A stretch of 64,000 nt of DNA. It comes from Maribellus maritimus. Its GTDB lineage: Bacteria; Bacteroidota; Bacteroidia; Bacteroidales; Prolixibacteraceae. This document shows positions 56,013 to 64,000 of the stretch, in pieces. Position 1 is the stretch's first letter; the number at the start of each line of letters is the position of its first letter. The stretch is from NCBI RefSeq assembly GCF_022267315.1, contig NZ_JAIKLE010000015.1:62001-126000 (forward strand), in the 5' to 3' direction. The notes under the pieces are model-generated. The model was given only the letters and a program-made list of their open reading frames with translations, was not told the origin of the DNA and did not search any database. A program made the translations under genes and the position numbers.

Positions 56013-56918
56013 TTACTTTCTAAAACCTTTTCTGCGTTTCTTCTTCTTTCGGGGCTGTTGCTGATTGTCTGTAAAAGTATCATCCAATGGAAGAATTGGA
56101 AATAAAGAAGATAAAGCGTTTTCGCTTGTCTGCTGTGGCATGGAGATATTTGAGCCTGCTCTTAAACCTGTTTTCGTTTGTACCTCAGCCGTATTTTTCT
56201 TTTCACCGGGAAAAGGTATTTCATTGGTTTCTGATTCCCGTTCCTGCATTTTGAGTTGGTCGGTTATACTACCATTTTTCATGGCGTTGTAATATTCGAA
56301 AGATTCGGTTAATAGTCGGTCATGGTCAAATAACCTGTCAAAGCCTCTTTCTGCCTGCTGGAACAGGTTAGCCCGGTCAAAGCCGCCTTTGATTACCCCT
56401 TTCTTTGTGTTCTTATGATTGGTCAAAGGGGAAAGCTTCTTTTTATTTGATTGGTCTTTGCGGCTGACAATTAAATGACAATGCATGTTGTGTTTGTTTT
56501 CGGAACGGTCGCGGCTGAAATGGATTTTACCAAAGAATTTAATGTCTTCTGCCGATAAGCCTTTATTAAAGTTTCGGGCATATTCTGGGATAAACACTTC
56601 GCGAATATATCGTTTCATATTTTCTGCCTGTTCTGCTTGAGTATTTCCCATCCTTTGAATTTCTTTTTCGGACGGACTGACATGGATAGCGTAGAACTTA
56701 GCATCTGTCTTCATTAACTGACCGATGTTGCTGTCTATCTCTTTTATGACCTTCGATTTGTAAATATCATTTTCTGCCAGGTTAAAAAAGCCTTCGGTGT
56801 AAATGCCCTGTTCCATCCGCTCCAAATCTTCATGTTCCAAATAGTTCGCCAGCCTCCGGCTACTGCCAGCATTGTTATAAACCCCGTTTTTCGATGGTGG
56901 TGGGAAGTCGATATTCAT
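56013..56918 (-). CDS. DUF5712-type mobilization relaxase
   Basis: A 301-residue relaxase of the element. The metal-binding HUH-type motif is ENKHNMHCHLIVSRKDQ around residue 145, with a neighbouring FYAIHVSP strand carrying the catalytic side and a NNAGSSRRLANYLEHED start. The C-terminal third is low-complexity and ends in a basic tail (RKKKKRRKGFRK). It would nick oriT and lead the strand into a helper conjugation pore. It follows the BfmA/BtgA gene by 19 bp. Confidence 0.82.
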   Translation of the reverse strand: MNIDFPPPSKNGVYNNAGSSRRLANYLEHEDLERMEQGIYTEGFFNLAENDIYKSKVIKEIDSNIGQLMKTDAKFYAIHVSPSEKEIQRMGNTQAEQAENMKRYIREVFIPEYARNFNKGLSAEDIKFFGKIHFSRDRSENKHNMHCHLIVSRKDQSNKKKLSPLTNHKNTKKGVIKGGFDRANLFQQAERGFDRLFDHDRLLTESFEYYNAMKNGSITDQLKMQERESETNEIPFPGEKKNTAEVQTKTGLRAGSNISMPQQTSENALSSLFPILPLDDTFTDNQQQPRKKKKRRKGFRK

Positions 56919-56937
56919 TGTTTTCTTGTTCCTGTTT

Positions 56938-57525
56938 TTACTGACTGTTTATCAAATTGGTGATTTCGGTTTTCAGTGTTTCCTTACGTTTCCCGTCCAT
57001 AACCCCGCAGCTTGCCAAATCGGTATAGAGGCTAACTAATTTCAACAGTTTCGTGCTTTCTTTTTGTTGTAACTGGTGCAAAGCATTAATTTGCCGGGAC
57101 TGGTTATTTATTGCATCGGCGTGTTTGCCAAACTGGTCACTGATTTTATGCAGTATGGTATATTGCTTTTCCCGGTTTGCTTCCAGTTGTGAAAGGATTA
57201 AGTTTTCCAATGTTTTGGCAATACTGTCAAAACGAGTGGCAATCGAATGGCTTGTCCGTATCATTGGGTTAAGCTGTTGTTCTTCGTAGTGACGGATAAA
57301 GCGGATAATATCGTCCTGCCGTTTGTTGATTTTGGCAAGCTCCGATTTTACGGATTCGGGGGCATCAGCCGGATTAATATGGGCTCTCTCCAAATATTGA
57401 AAAGCGAATTTCACTATTTCACCCTTTTTCAACGAATAGCGTTTACATACCTTTTCTACAAGTGCATTGGTTTCTTTATCTATCCCGATAGTTGTGAATA
57501 GGGTTTTCCGGTATTGATTGCCCAT
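56938..57525 (-). CDS. BfmA/BtgA-family mobilization protein
   Basis: A 195-residue helical protein with the family start TIGIDKETNALVEKVCKRYSLKKGEIVKFAF, a ribbon-helix-helix-like DNA-binding region, and a coiled coil (IMRT-S-ATRFDSIAKTLENLI). BfmA and BtgA partner the relaxase at oriT on Bacteroides mobilizable elements. The 300 bp before it, which carry three inverted repeats, are the best oriT candidate here. Confidence 0.85.
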   Translation of the reverse strand: MGNQYRKTLFTTIGIDKETNALVEKVCKRYSLKKGEIVKFAFQYLERAHINPADAPESVKSELAKINKRQDDIIRFIRHYEEQQLNPMIRTSHSIATRFDSIAKTLENLILSQLEANREKQYTILHKISDQFGKHADAINNQSRQINALHQLQQKESTKLLKLVSLYTDLASCGVMDGKRKETLKTEITNLINSQ

Positions 57526-57612
57526 ATGTTATAACTATTTTATGACTATTTAATACGTTAACACCCTATCAATAAGCGACAAACAAAAAAAGGTTATTAC
57601 AGGTGTTATAAC

Positions 57613-57697
57613 AGCGTGTTATTGTAACACGCTAAAGCCGAAGGCTTTCCCCGAAGGGCAAGAGGGAAAGAACAGGACTTGTCCAGTTCCCTCTTGC
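57613..57697. other. Putative oriT (inverted-repeat cluster before the mobilization genes)
   Basis: Three perfect inverted repeats are packed upstream of the mobilization operon: AGCGTGTTA-TTG-TAACACGCT (57613-57633), AAAGCC-GAA-GGCTTT (57634-57648) and GCAAGAGGGAA / TTCCCTCTTGC (57658-57697, with GGAC/GTCC nested). The position, just 5' of the relaxosome genes, fits a transfer origin. Nick site unknown. The remainder of the 300-bp gap (57526-57827) shows nothing else. Confidence 0.55.
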
Positions 57698-57827
57698 TTA
57701 ATTCAGCGGAACAAATAAGGCCACTTGGCAATGTTGTTTCTGCTGAATGCGGAGCCGTTAAACAGGAGGCTTAGGATAAAAATAGCCTCATTCATTTGCT
57801 TCATTCTGCTTAGGTTAAAGGGCAGAA

Positions 57828-58160
57828 TTATTTATCTCCATGAGTAGCTTTTTCAAACTGTTTGAATTGTTGTAATTCCATGTGTTCGCGGACAAATGCC
57901 CGGACATCGGAGGTACGGTAATAGGTTTTATGGCCTATCATAAAATAGGGGAGCTTTTTGCTTGTCCGGTATCTTTGCAGGGTTCGGTAAGACACTTTCA
58001 GGAGAAAAGCCAAATCCTGGTTGTCCAGCAATTTATCATTTTCATCCAAAATGTTTATCTCGCCTTTTCCTGTCATGGCTTTTATGTCCTGTCCCATCTC
58101 ATTTAGCTTCATGGAAAGTTTTTCCATCCACTTTTCAAATTCATCGTTATTGATATACAT
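57828..58160 (-). CDS. Excisionase-like helix-turn-helix protein
   Basis: A 110-residue protein with a C-terminal HTH_17 domain (NQDLAFLLKVSYRTLQRYRTSKKLPYFMIG) and an N-terminal coiled coil. It is the third such protein in the island. Separated from the mobilization genes by the oriT candidate and from the RteC-like gene by a terminator. Confidence 0.85.
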   Translation of the reverse strand: MYINNDEFEKWMEKLSMKLNEMGQDIKAMTGKGEINILDENDKLLDNQDLAFLLKVSYRTLQRYRTSKKLPYFMIGHKTYYRTSDVRAFVREHMELQQFKQFEKATHGDK

Positions 58161-58243
58161 GATTTTGCTTTGTTTTTAAATTTTACATTCCTGTATTCAA
58201 TGCATTGACAAAGCAAAGGACGGCAGATGGGGGCAGTAAAAAT

Positions 58244-58267
58244 AGAGAGGTCTTTAGGAACCTCCCT
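58244..58267 (-). terminator. Terminator after the RteC-like gene
   Basis: An 8-bp stem with one G-T pair (AGAGAGGT / ACCTCCCT on the + strand), an 8-nt loop, and ATTTTT on the minus strand. Confidence 0.65.
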
Positions 58268-58302
58268 ACTTTTTATTTGTATATGACTGACTACTAATAT
58301 TC

Positions 58303-58939
58303 TCAGAAATCATTATTTTTCATTTTGTTCCGGTTTTCTTTTAGAAGCAAATTTTTGAGGCTGTCCAGCAACCGGGTAAGATTACAGGGCTTGCGGTCGA
58401 ACAGGGCAATCCGTTTTTTATAGATGCAGCCAAAGCTAAAGTTGAACATCAACTCGAAAGCTTTGGCAATATCGGACAGCGAGGCATGTTTCCCGGTTTT
58501 GGTGTATATCTCACCCAGAAGAAACAAACTTACAGCCAATTCCACAAAACCAATAATTCCTAGTCCTTTTGACTTGGGGACAATATACAGGTTGGATTTA
58601 AAAGATTGTTCGGGATGACAAAATTGTTCGGGATGCCGGATTTTAAGGTATAGCAGTTCCGTTTCTGCATCAATAAAGGCCAGTGTTTTTTGAAGGTAAG
58701 CTTTTTTATAGGCATTTTCCCCCCTGCCCGTAAAAAGGCAATGATTCTAGAAAATCAAACTCAATACGGGTAAAATTCAAGTTTCGAAAAGCTTCAGTAA
58801 GGTTCATTTCGGATTGATTGTGGATTGTTCGTTGGCTTACAAAATCTTCATAGGCATCTTGTATTTCTTCGTTTGTTACTTGTGAAGGTTCAGACAATAA
58901 GCTAAACAACTTCGTTTTGGATAAATTATTCATAAGCAT
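58303..58939 (-). pseudogene. RteC-like regulator with a frameshift in a run of six G
   Basis: Two open frames join to one 211-residue RteC-like protein. The first (58939 to 58706) ends FLESLPFYGQGGKCL; dropping one G of the run at 58719-58724 lets it continue as ENAYKKAYLQKTLAFIDAETEL and HPEQSFKSNLYIV, joining the second open part FVELAVSLFLLGEIYTKTG and the DIAKAFELMFNFSFG and RLLDSLKNLLLKEN C-terminus. RteC proteins activate excision and transfer of Bacteroides elements. The frameshift may be real (inactivating the control gene), a phase switch, or a sequencing error in the homopolymer. Confidence 0.72.
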
Positions 58940-59088
58940 ACGTTTTAAAGGTAAGTGAAATAAACATATATGACAGTCAAAGTCTTGTATGCTGAGTGAT
59001 TACTTTTATTTGTGAATTGGTTATAGTTGTTTGTGGTTAAAATACTTAAAGTTTAACGAGTTATTATTTGTTACACAAATTCATCATT

Positions 59089-59871
59089 TCACAGACTGGA
59101 AGGGTTATATCCATACATTTTCTTAAAGGCGTAAGAAAAGTGTGACAAATTTTCAAAGCCAAGGTCTAAATAAATATCGGTAGCGATTTTTCCTTTCTGA
59201 CTTAAAAGATAATGCGCTTCCTGTAAACGTTTTTGCTGTAGCCAATGTCGTGGAGAGTCATTAAATATTTTCTGAAAATCTCTTTTGAAAGCTGCCATAC
59301 TTCTACCCGTGAGGTATGCAAATTTGTCGAGATGTACGTTGAAATGGAAATTTTTGTTCATAAATGCTTCCAAATCTATTTTATGAGGGTCACTAAAATC
59401 AAACAAACTGTCTTTTAACGAGGCATCATAATGAAGTAATAACAGTAATGCTTCTTTTTGTTTAATCCGTATTAGTTGAATGTCACTTTTTTCTTTTAAT
59501 GCATCTTCATATCTTAATAAGGAATCGATAAATGCAGTAAGTAATTTATCATTCGGGAATGAAATATACGCTGGTTGATTTTGTTTATTTTCAGCAATGC
59601 AACCATATTCTATACTAAAATCACGCAGTAATTCTTCATCAAAATAAATGGATATTGATTTAAACTCTCCATTAGCTGGCGGATGCTTTACGAACTTCAA
59701 TAAGTGATTTTTCCTTGCAGAATACAAGTCTCCTTTTTTGAATTGTTTTTTCTTTTCACCATCATTCAGTTCCATTATACCTGAAATAACCATACCAAAA
59801 CTATGAGCAGATGTGAAATGCTCACCCTCTCTATAATCTGATGTATGGCATGAAAAATTTATCAGATCCAT
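59089..59871 (-). CDS. AraC-family transcriptional regulator
   Basis: A 260-residue regulator with an N-terminal cupin-like sensor domain and a C-terminal double helix-turn-helix: FAYLTGRSMAAFKRDFQKIFNDSP and YLDLGFENLSHFSYAFKKMYGYNPS. It is the last of three minus-strand genes with the MFS transporter (69 bp upstream) and the SDR. Similar in every part to the regulator at 62718. Confidence 0.92.
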   Translation of the reverse strand: MDLINFSCHTSDYREGEHFTSAHSFGMVISGIMELNDGEKKKQFKKGDLYSARKNHLLKFVKHPPANGEFKSISIYFDEELLRDFSIEYGCIAENKQNQPAYISFPNDKLLTAFIDSLLRYEDALKEKSDIQLIRIKQKEALLLLLHYDASLKDSLFDFSDPHKIDLEAFMNKNFHFNVHLDKFAYLTGRSMAAFKRDFQKIFNDSPRHWLQQKRLQEAHYLLSQKGKIATDIYLDLGFENLSHFSYAFKKMYGYNPSSL

Positions 59872-59940
59872 TTTGCTTTTTTATATTATTGAGTTATGAA
59901 TATAGAAATCATTTTCCCTATTTGTTCTCACTTAAGTTTA

Positions 59941-61176
59941 TTATTTTACAGATTTAATCGGCAATATCAAGAACAAAGAACCTATGCTTAATATGGTTGC
60001 AATTATAAACATAGGATTGTAGCCCATGCCTAAGCCTATTGCAAATGCGGAAAGTAAAGGGGCGAATACCCCTCCTAAGCCATTGGCTACACTCAAGAAA
60101 CTCATATCCTTAGCTTTTGAATTTCCATCAGGAATTAAGTCTGCTGTTAAAGCTGTGTGAACTGACAAATAAACACCATAGCCTAAACCGTTTAGTAATT
60201 TATACCATGCAAAAGAAGTAACAGTTGGAAAGACAATAATCAGTAGAATAGATGAACCAATGATAAAGACTGACAAAATTGTTAAGCCTTTACGTTTACC
60301 GAGTTTATCCGAAAGTGGACCACCCACTGCCCCACCAATTAATGCTCCTACGGTATAGGCTATTGCTGCCAAATTTAATGCTCTTACTGTTCCTTCGGAT
60401 TGTTGATGAAAATGATCGGTAATGATATAAAGTTGGTATGCCAATATCATTTGTGTTCCGAAAACAAGTATGAACCGTGAAAGAATTGCCCAATAAAAAT
60501 CACGTGAATTTTTGGGTGTAAAAAATGATTGCCACATTATTGTGGAATCGCTTTGCAAAGGTTCATTTATGTTGGATTCTTCTCTGATAAGCAATACAAA
60601 CACAATCGAAACAATAAATGGAACCAAACCAGTTATAATTAAACCAGTGTTTACATTGTCAACAAAATTGCCACCCAAAGCCAAACCAATAGCCATTCCT
60701 ATTAATTGTCCGATGCCGATACAGGAAGCCAATGTCCCTCGTTTTTCAATTGGAACACGGTCAGGAATGATGGCAGATGTTACAACCATATTGACAGTAA
60801 TAAAAATTGAAATTAATGATGAACTTAGCGCCAACAAGAAAATATCATCTGTCCACATTAATAAAAGAAACGAAAGAAAAGTACCAATACCAGAACCAAC
60901 AATCCATGGATTACGTTTACCAATTCGTGAACGCGTGCGGTCAGAAAAATGTCCTGCAAAAATGGCAATGGCAAATCCACAGATATTGGCAATTGTAGCC
61001 ACCCAAGCCAAAGTATCTACCTTAGATGCTTCTCCAGCTACAATGCCTATTTTAGCCGCTAACAATACTGCCAACAAAGACGATAAACCCCAAGAAGCAC
61101 CAGCAGAAAGCAATATGAAGCCTGCTCCTAATTTAAACAATTCCTTTTTATTAAAATATTGTTGCATGATTTGCAC
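59941..61176 (-). CDS. MFS transporter
   Basis: A 411-residue major-facilitator permease with 12 hydrophobic segments. The loop 2-3 motif reads GHFSDRTRSRIGKRNPWI and the loop 8-9 motif GGPLSDKLGKRKG. The first form resembles sugar/cation symporters. It lies between an AraC gene and an SDR gene on one strand. Substrate not visible. Confidence 0.9.
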   Translation of the reverse strand: MQIMQQYFNKKELFKLGAGFILLSAGASWGLSSLLAVLLAAKIGIVAGEASKVDTLAWVATIANICGFAIAIFAGHFSDRTRSRIGKRNPWIVGSGIGTFLSFLLLMWTDDIFLLALSSSLISIFITVNMVVTSAIIPDRVPIEKRGTLASCIGIGQLIGMAIGLALGGNFVDNVNTGLIITGLVPFIVSIVFVLLIREESNINEPLQSDSTIMWQSFFTPKNSRDFYWAILSRFILVFGTQMILAYQLYIITDHFHQQSEGTVRALNLAAIAYTVGALIGGAVGGPLSDKLGKRKGLTILSVFIIGSSILLIIVFPTVTSFAWYKLLNGLGYGVYLSVHTALTADLIPDGNSKAKDMSFLSVANGLGGVFAPLLSAFAIGLGMGYNPMFIIATILSIGSLFLILPIKSVK

Positions 61177-61368
61177 GTTAATAGCATTAATTAATTCAAT
61201 ATATTGCCACCTGATGAAAAATCTTCCATATACTTCAAAATGACACCTTTCTATATACTAAGTTACATTAGATAGTAAGAAGTAAACATTTGTGCAATCT
61301 CCAATCAGTTTCCGATTTTTTTGCTGATTACTTGTATCATATTCTTTTATCAGAATAATGAAAAATAA

Positions 61369-62208
61369 TTAATCTTGAATATCATCAAAATCTGTAGACC
61401 GACTGAGATTTTCCCAACGCTTTGTTTCAGCAAGTTTTTCCTGATCAGCTGCATTCGCAATGTCAACTGCATCAGGGCCTAATAAGAGCCTTAAAGGAGG
61501 TTCTTCTTCATTTACAATCTGAATGATTGCTTCTGCGGCTTTTTCAGGATTACCTCTTTCTTTACCCGTATGCTCTCGAATATAATTCGACAAGTATCCC
61601 ACTGTTGCTTGATAGTCTTCCATTGGCTCTATTACTTTCATTGATGAACCTCCCCAATCGGTGCGAAATCCACCTGGCTCAATCAAAGTAACTTTAATTC
61701 CTAATGGTCTAACTTCTTTTGATAACACTTCGGAAAATCCTTCAACTGCGAATTTTGCAGTCTGATAGGGAGCTAATCCAGGAGAACCTGTACGACCTCC
61801 TATAGAAGAGACCTGTATTATATGGCCACTTTTCTGCTTGCGTAAAATAGGTAAAACTGCTTTAGATACATTAATTACACCCCATAGGTTGGTTTCAATC
61901 TGAGCCCGGAAATCTTCAAGAGAAGTTTCTTCAACAGACCCCATATTACCGTAGCCAGCGTTATTGACTATAACATCAAGTTTGCCAAACGATTCAATTG
62001 CGAATTGAACAGCTTCTTTTGCTTGCTCAGGGCTAGTAACATCAAGTTCAATAGAACGTACATTTTCTCCATAAAGTTCAATAAGATCTGCGAGTTGTTC
62101 AGGCTTTCTTGCAGTAGCTATGAGCTTATCTCCATTCTTTAATACTGCTTCTGCAAGTCCACGTCCCAAACCGCGTGAACTACCTGTAATAAACCAAACT
62201 TTTGTCAT
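61369..62208 (-). CDS. Short-chain dehydrogenase/reductase
   Basis: A 279-residue classical SDR: the dinucleotide site TGSSRGLGRGLAEAV is at residues 8-22, NNAGYGNMG is the internal NAG motif, and the catalytic Ser (ISSIGGR-type) and YQTAKFAVEGFS (Tyr-x-x-x-Lys) follow. Substrate unknown. It likely starts the SDR-MFS-AraC operon; upstream lies the 500-bp gap with an attC-like palindrome. Confidence 0.93.
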   Translation of the reverse strand: MTKVWFITGSSRGLGRGLAEAVLKNGDKLIATARKPEQLADLIELYGENVRSIELDVTSPEQAKEAVQFAIESFGKLDVIVNNAGYGNMGSVEETSLEDFRAQIETNLWGVINVSKAVLPILRKQKSGHIIQVSSIGGRTGSPGLAPYQTAKFAVEGFSEVLSKEVRPLGIKVTLIEPGGFRTDWGGSSMKVIEPMEDYQATVGYLSNYIREHTGKERGNPEKAAEAIIQIVNEEEPPLRLLLGPDAVDIANAADQEKLAETKRWENLSRSTDFDDIQD

Positions 62209-62499
62209 TTTTTAAAATTTTATTTTTTAATGCTACAAAAATATGACGCGAATAAGGAATGCTGGTTTGCTGTATGGCTCAAACTTGCTTTGTTGATTGG
62301 CTCACAAGTGTCGGGTGGTGGGTGGGCTTGGCTCTTTTGGTTTTTTTAGCGTTGAGTTGTGTGTAGGAAAAAACAAATGTGCCAAAAGCGTTGGCTAAAT
62401 ATTTTCCTTTCCTGTGCCGTGGGCTTTTTTATTTTTTCGGTGTTGTGGCTGTGTTGGTTAGTCGGCTGTCTGACTGTCAGTTAGGGGAGTTCTTTGCTT
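62209..62499. other. G/T-rich non-coding stretch
   Basis: The + strand here is strongly biased to G and T (for instance GTCGGGTGGTGGGTGGGCTTGG near 62309, shown only as a sample of its composition). No open frame with a coding look is seen on either strand. It precedes the palindrome at 62500 and holds the SDR promoter region at its left end. Confidence 0.55.
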
Positions 62500-62639
62500 G
62501 TGCATAACGGTAATTTGTATGAGTAGTGGCAGGTTGCGTGGTAGTTTTCTGTAAAACCGCTAAGCAGCTTGAACGGGATACAAACCTTGATATTTAGCAC
62601 TTTACCTGCCATTACTTGTACAAAACCTATGTTGTGTGC
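62500..62639. repeat. 140-bp attC-like imperfect palindrome
   Basis: Left arm GTGCATAAC (62500-62508) pairs with right arm GTTGTGTGC (62631-62639) over 9 bp with two G-T pairs. After a small bulge, TTTGTATGAGTAGTGGCAGGT (62514-62534) pairs with ACCTGCCATTACTTGTACAAA (62604-62624). The outer boxes approach, without fully matching, the RYYYAAC and GTTRRRY core boxes of integron attC sites. No integrase gene or cassette array is in the window. Confidence 0.6.
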
Positions 62640-62717
62640 TGTATTTATCTTTAAAATCAACTTTAGTGCAATAAATTTAAACGATTCAATTCATACATAC
62701 TTAAAGTGTCTAAAATA

Positions 62718-63524
62718 TTAGCATAAACTTGAAGCATTTATTCTAAACCGTTTTTTAAAAGAATCGGAGAAGTGAGAAAAATTCTCAAACCCTACAATGT
62801 AATATACTTCTACGGGTTTCATATGCTTTTCTTTTAATAGATATTTTGCTTCTTCGAGTCGTTTGTTTCGCAACCACTTTTCGGGTGTTTCATCAAAGAT
62901 CTTTTTAAAATCTCGCTTGAAAGTTGATAAACTGCGGCCAGTCACCCGGGCAAATTCAGAAATGGAAACATTGAAAATAAAATTCTTATTCATGAATTTT
63001 TCCAAATCAATTTTGTGTGGCTCACTTAAATCAAATAAGAAATTCTCGACATCGGCACCGCCCGACAGTAAAAGCTCAATGGCCTCATTCGTCTTTAGTT
63101 GCGCCATCTTTGGCGAGAACTTTCCGGGTTCGTTAAAATATGGTAATAACGAATCCCAGTAAGCCCGAATAAAACGATTCTGAGTCAAATCAATAATAGG
63201 TGGACCAACATACTTTTCTTGTTTCGATATTTTATTCTGCAAAGCATATTCGCGTAAAATATCCTGCGTAAGAAAGATATTAATAGCTTTGAATGGCCGA
63301 CCGTCATCGCCCGGAATCTTCAATACTTTCACGAGTTCGTTGCGGCGAATCAGGCCGATGTTACCGACCTCAGACACGACTTTCTGATTGGCGAAATGCA
63401 TTTCCAGCTTGCCTGAAACAATTAGGCCAAGTGCATGGTCAACAACCACTTGTTCATCGGCATATTTTTTCTTTGTATCGCAGCTAAACAAGATATTATT
63501 TACCGAAATGTCATCAACTATCAT
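62718..63524 (-). CDS. AraC-family transcriptional regulator
   Basis: A 268-residue regulator with an N-terminal sensor domain and a C-terminal AraC double HTH: FARVTGRSLSTFKRDFKKIFDETP and YIVGFENFSHFSDSFKKRF. It closely resembles the regulator at 59089. It follows the partial SDR gene at 63531 by 6 bp, so the two are in one operon. Confidence 0.92.
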   Translation of the reverse strand: MIVDDISVNNILFSCDTKKKYADEQVVVDHALGLIVSGKLEMHFANQKVVSEVGNIGLIRRNELVKVLKIPGDDGRPFKAINIFLTQDILREYALQNKISKQEKYVGPPIIDLTQNRFIRAYWDSLLPYFNEPGKFSPKMAQLKTNEAIELLLSGGADVENFLFDLSEPHKIDLEKFMNKNFIFNVSISEFARVTGRSLSTFKRDFKKIFDETPEKWLRNKRLEEAKYLLKEKHMKPVEVYYIVGFENFSHFSDSFKKRFRINASSLC

Positions 63525-63530
63525 GGTCTC

Positions 63531-64000
63531 TTATTTGAAAAATATTCGCAAAATAATCCGGTCAAACATTGAATCGCTAAGGTAACGTTTCATAAACAAC
63601 AAAGGCTTAGCCATTGCACCGGCAGCATAACGAGCTTTCGGCTTTTTCGATTCTATAGCTTTTTTTATAAGCTCAGCAATCACAATGGGCTCCGGAGCGC
63701 TATTGTTTTTTTCCATATTCTGAATAAAATTATACATTTTGTTGGCATAATCAGCATAGACTGATCCCTTTGAAGCTTCCATCATTTTACCAAAAGCAAT
63801 ACCGCCCCACTCACTTTTAATGCCGCCCGGCTCAATCACAGTTACATTAATTCCAAATTGCTTCACTTCAAGCCTTAGGCTGTCGCTCAATGCTTCAACA
63901 GCAAATTTACTGGCATGATACCAACCTCCCAGCGGATTGGCAATTTTACCCCCGGTTGACGAAATATTGATAATGTTTCCACTTTGTTGCTTCCGCATAA
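63531..64000 (-). CDS. Short-chain dehydrogenase/reductase, C-terminal part (start outside window)
   Basis: The visible 156 residues hold the second half of a classical SDR: NIINISSTGGKI with the catalytic serine, then GWYHASKFAVEALSDSL with Tyr-x-x-x-Lys, and TVIEPGGIKSEWGG. The Rossmann start lies beyond the window edge. Related to the SDR at 61369. Co-transcribed with the AraC gene downstream. Confidence 0.9.
   Translation of the reverse strand, partial: MRKQQSGNIINISSTGGKIANPLGGWYHASKFAVEALSDSLRLEVKQFGINVTVIEPGGIKSEWGGIAFGKMMEASKGSVYADYANKMYNFIQNMEKNNSAPEPIVIAELIKKAIESKKPKARYAAGAMAKPLLFMKRYLSDSMFDRIILRIFFK

Larger units (their letters stand above)
47463..58939. mobile_element. Mobilizable island carrying a Qat system, integrated at tRNA-Ala
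   Basis: From the tRNA-Ala 3' end onward all genes are read on the minus strand and belong to element functions or cargo: serine recombinase, Qat defence, excisionase-like HTH proteins, DUF3876, relaxase, BfmA/BtgA protein, RteC-like regulator. No conjugation (tra) or type IV secretion genes are seen, so it would need a helper for transfer. The right end is an estimate: the last recognisable element gene ends at 58939, and no copy of the tRNA 3' sequence was found to its right. Confidence 0.75.

Noticed and set aside
58974-58981. CAGTCAAA, also found in the tRNA-Ala anticodon arm at 47460-47467, as a right-hand attachment site
   Set aside because: Only 8 bp, expected often by chance, and within the anticodon arm rather than the tRNA 3' end; no longer match around it.
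1-64000. CRISPR array
   Set aside because: No series of regularly spaced direct repeats and no cas genes were seen in the window.
1-64000. rRNA genes or a complete insertion sequence
   Set aside because: No 16S/23S/5S signatures and no transposase motif with terminal repeats were recognised.

Overview
The window reads as a chromosome segment of a marine or gut-type member of the Bacteroidota, most like the Marinilabiliales/Prolixibacteraceae (lineage is inference). The evidence is a SusC/SusD pair with an ECF sigma/FecR anti-sigma couple, many Bacteroidota-specific families (DUF4859, DUF5687, DUF3857, DUF3876, BfmA/BtgA, RteC), TAnnTTTG-type promoter boxes, and an AT-rich, loosely packed layout. 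Both ends are cut inside genes.

Region 1 (1-18,000) is a polysaccharide utilization locus read on the + strand: the end of a GH127-type beta-L-arabinofuranosidase, an ECF sigma factor, a small Tat-like exported protein, a FecR anti-sigma factor, SusC with an STN signalling domain, SusD, a DUF4859-like lipoprotein, a decayed gene remnant, a GH43-F5/8C-LamG lipoprotein, a large DUF5695-like protein, an S9 prolyl-oligopeptidase-type peptidase and a HEFSH metallopeptidase. GH127 and GH43 point to L-arabinofuranosides; two peptidases next to them suggest an arabinosylated, proline-rich glycoprotein (inference).

Region 2 (18,000-47,400) is mostly housekeeping: clpX-clpP-tig, tRNA-Leu, two DUF3857/transglutaminase-like proteins, oxyR, a SpoU-type RNA methyltransferase, a polyphosphate kinase fused to an ArsC-like domain, prfB with its programmed frameshift, an orphan GH88/GH105-like hydrolase, recX, a beta-barrel/lipoprotein pair, an ABC-transporter operon led by a PadR gene broken by one stop codon, a lamin-tail surface protein, asd, a GNAT-nitrilase fusion, hflX and two tandem tonB genes.

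Region 3 (47,463 to about 59,000) is a mobilizable island inserted at tRNA-Ala(GGC). It holds a large serine recombinase whose last codons lie in the tRNA, two small unknown genes, a complete four-gene Qat anti-phage system (qatA-qatB-qatC-qatD) preceded by an XRE regulator, several excisionase-like helix-turn-helix proteins, a DUF3876 protein, a DUF5712-type relaxase, a BfmA/BtgA mobilization protein, an inverted-repeat-rich oriT candidate, and an RteC-like gene broken by a frameshift in a run of six G. No right-hand attachment site was found.

Region 4 (59,000-64,000) has two related AraC regulator/short-chain dehydrogenase modules, one with an MFS transporter, separated by a G/T-rich stretch and a 140-bp attC-like imperfect palindrome.

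The most notable items are the Qat system as cargo of a tRNA-targeting mobilizable island, the PPK1-ArsC fusion, the attC-like hairpin, three broken genes (DUF5695-like remnant, padR, rteC) and a possible hydroxyproline-rich glycoprotein target for the PUL.
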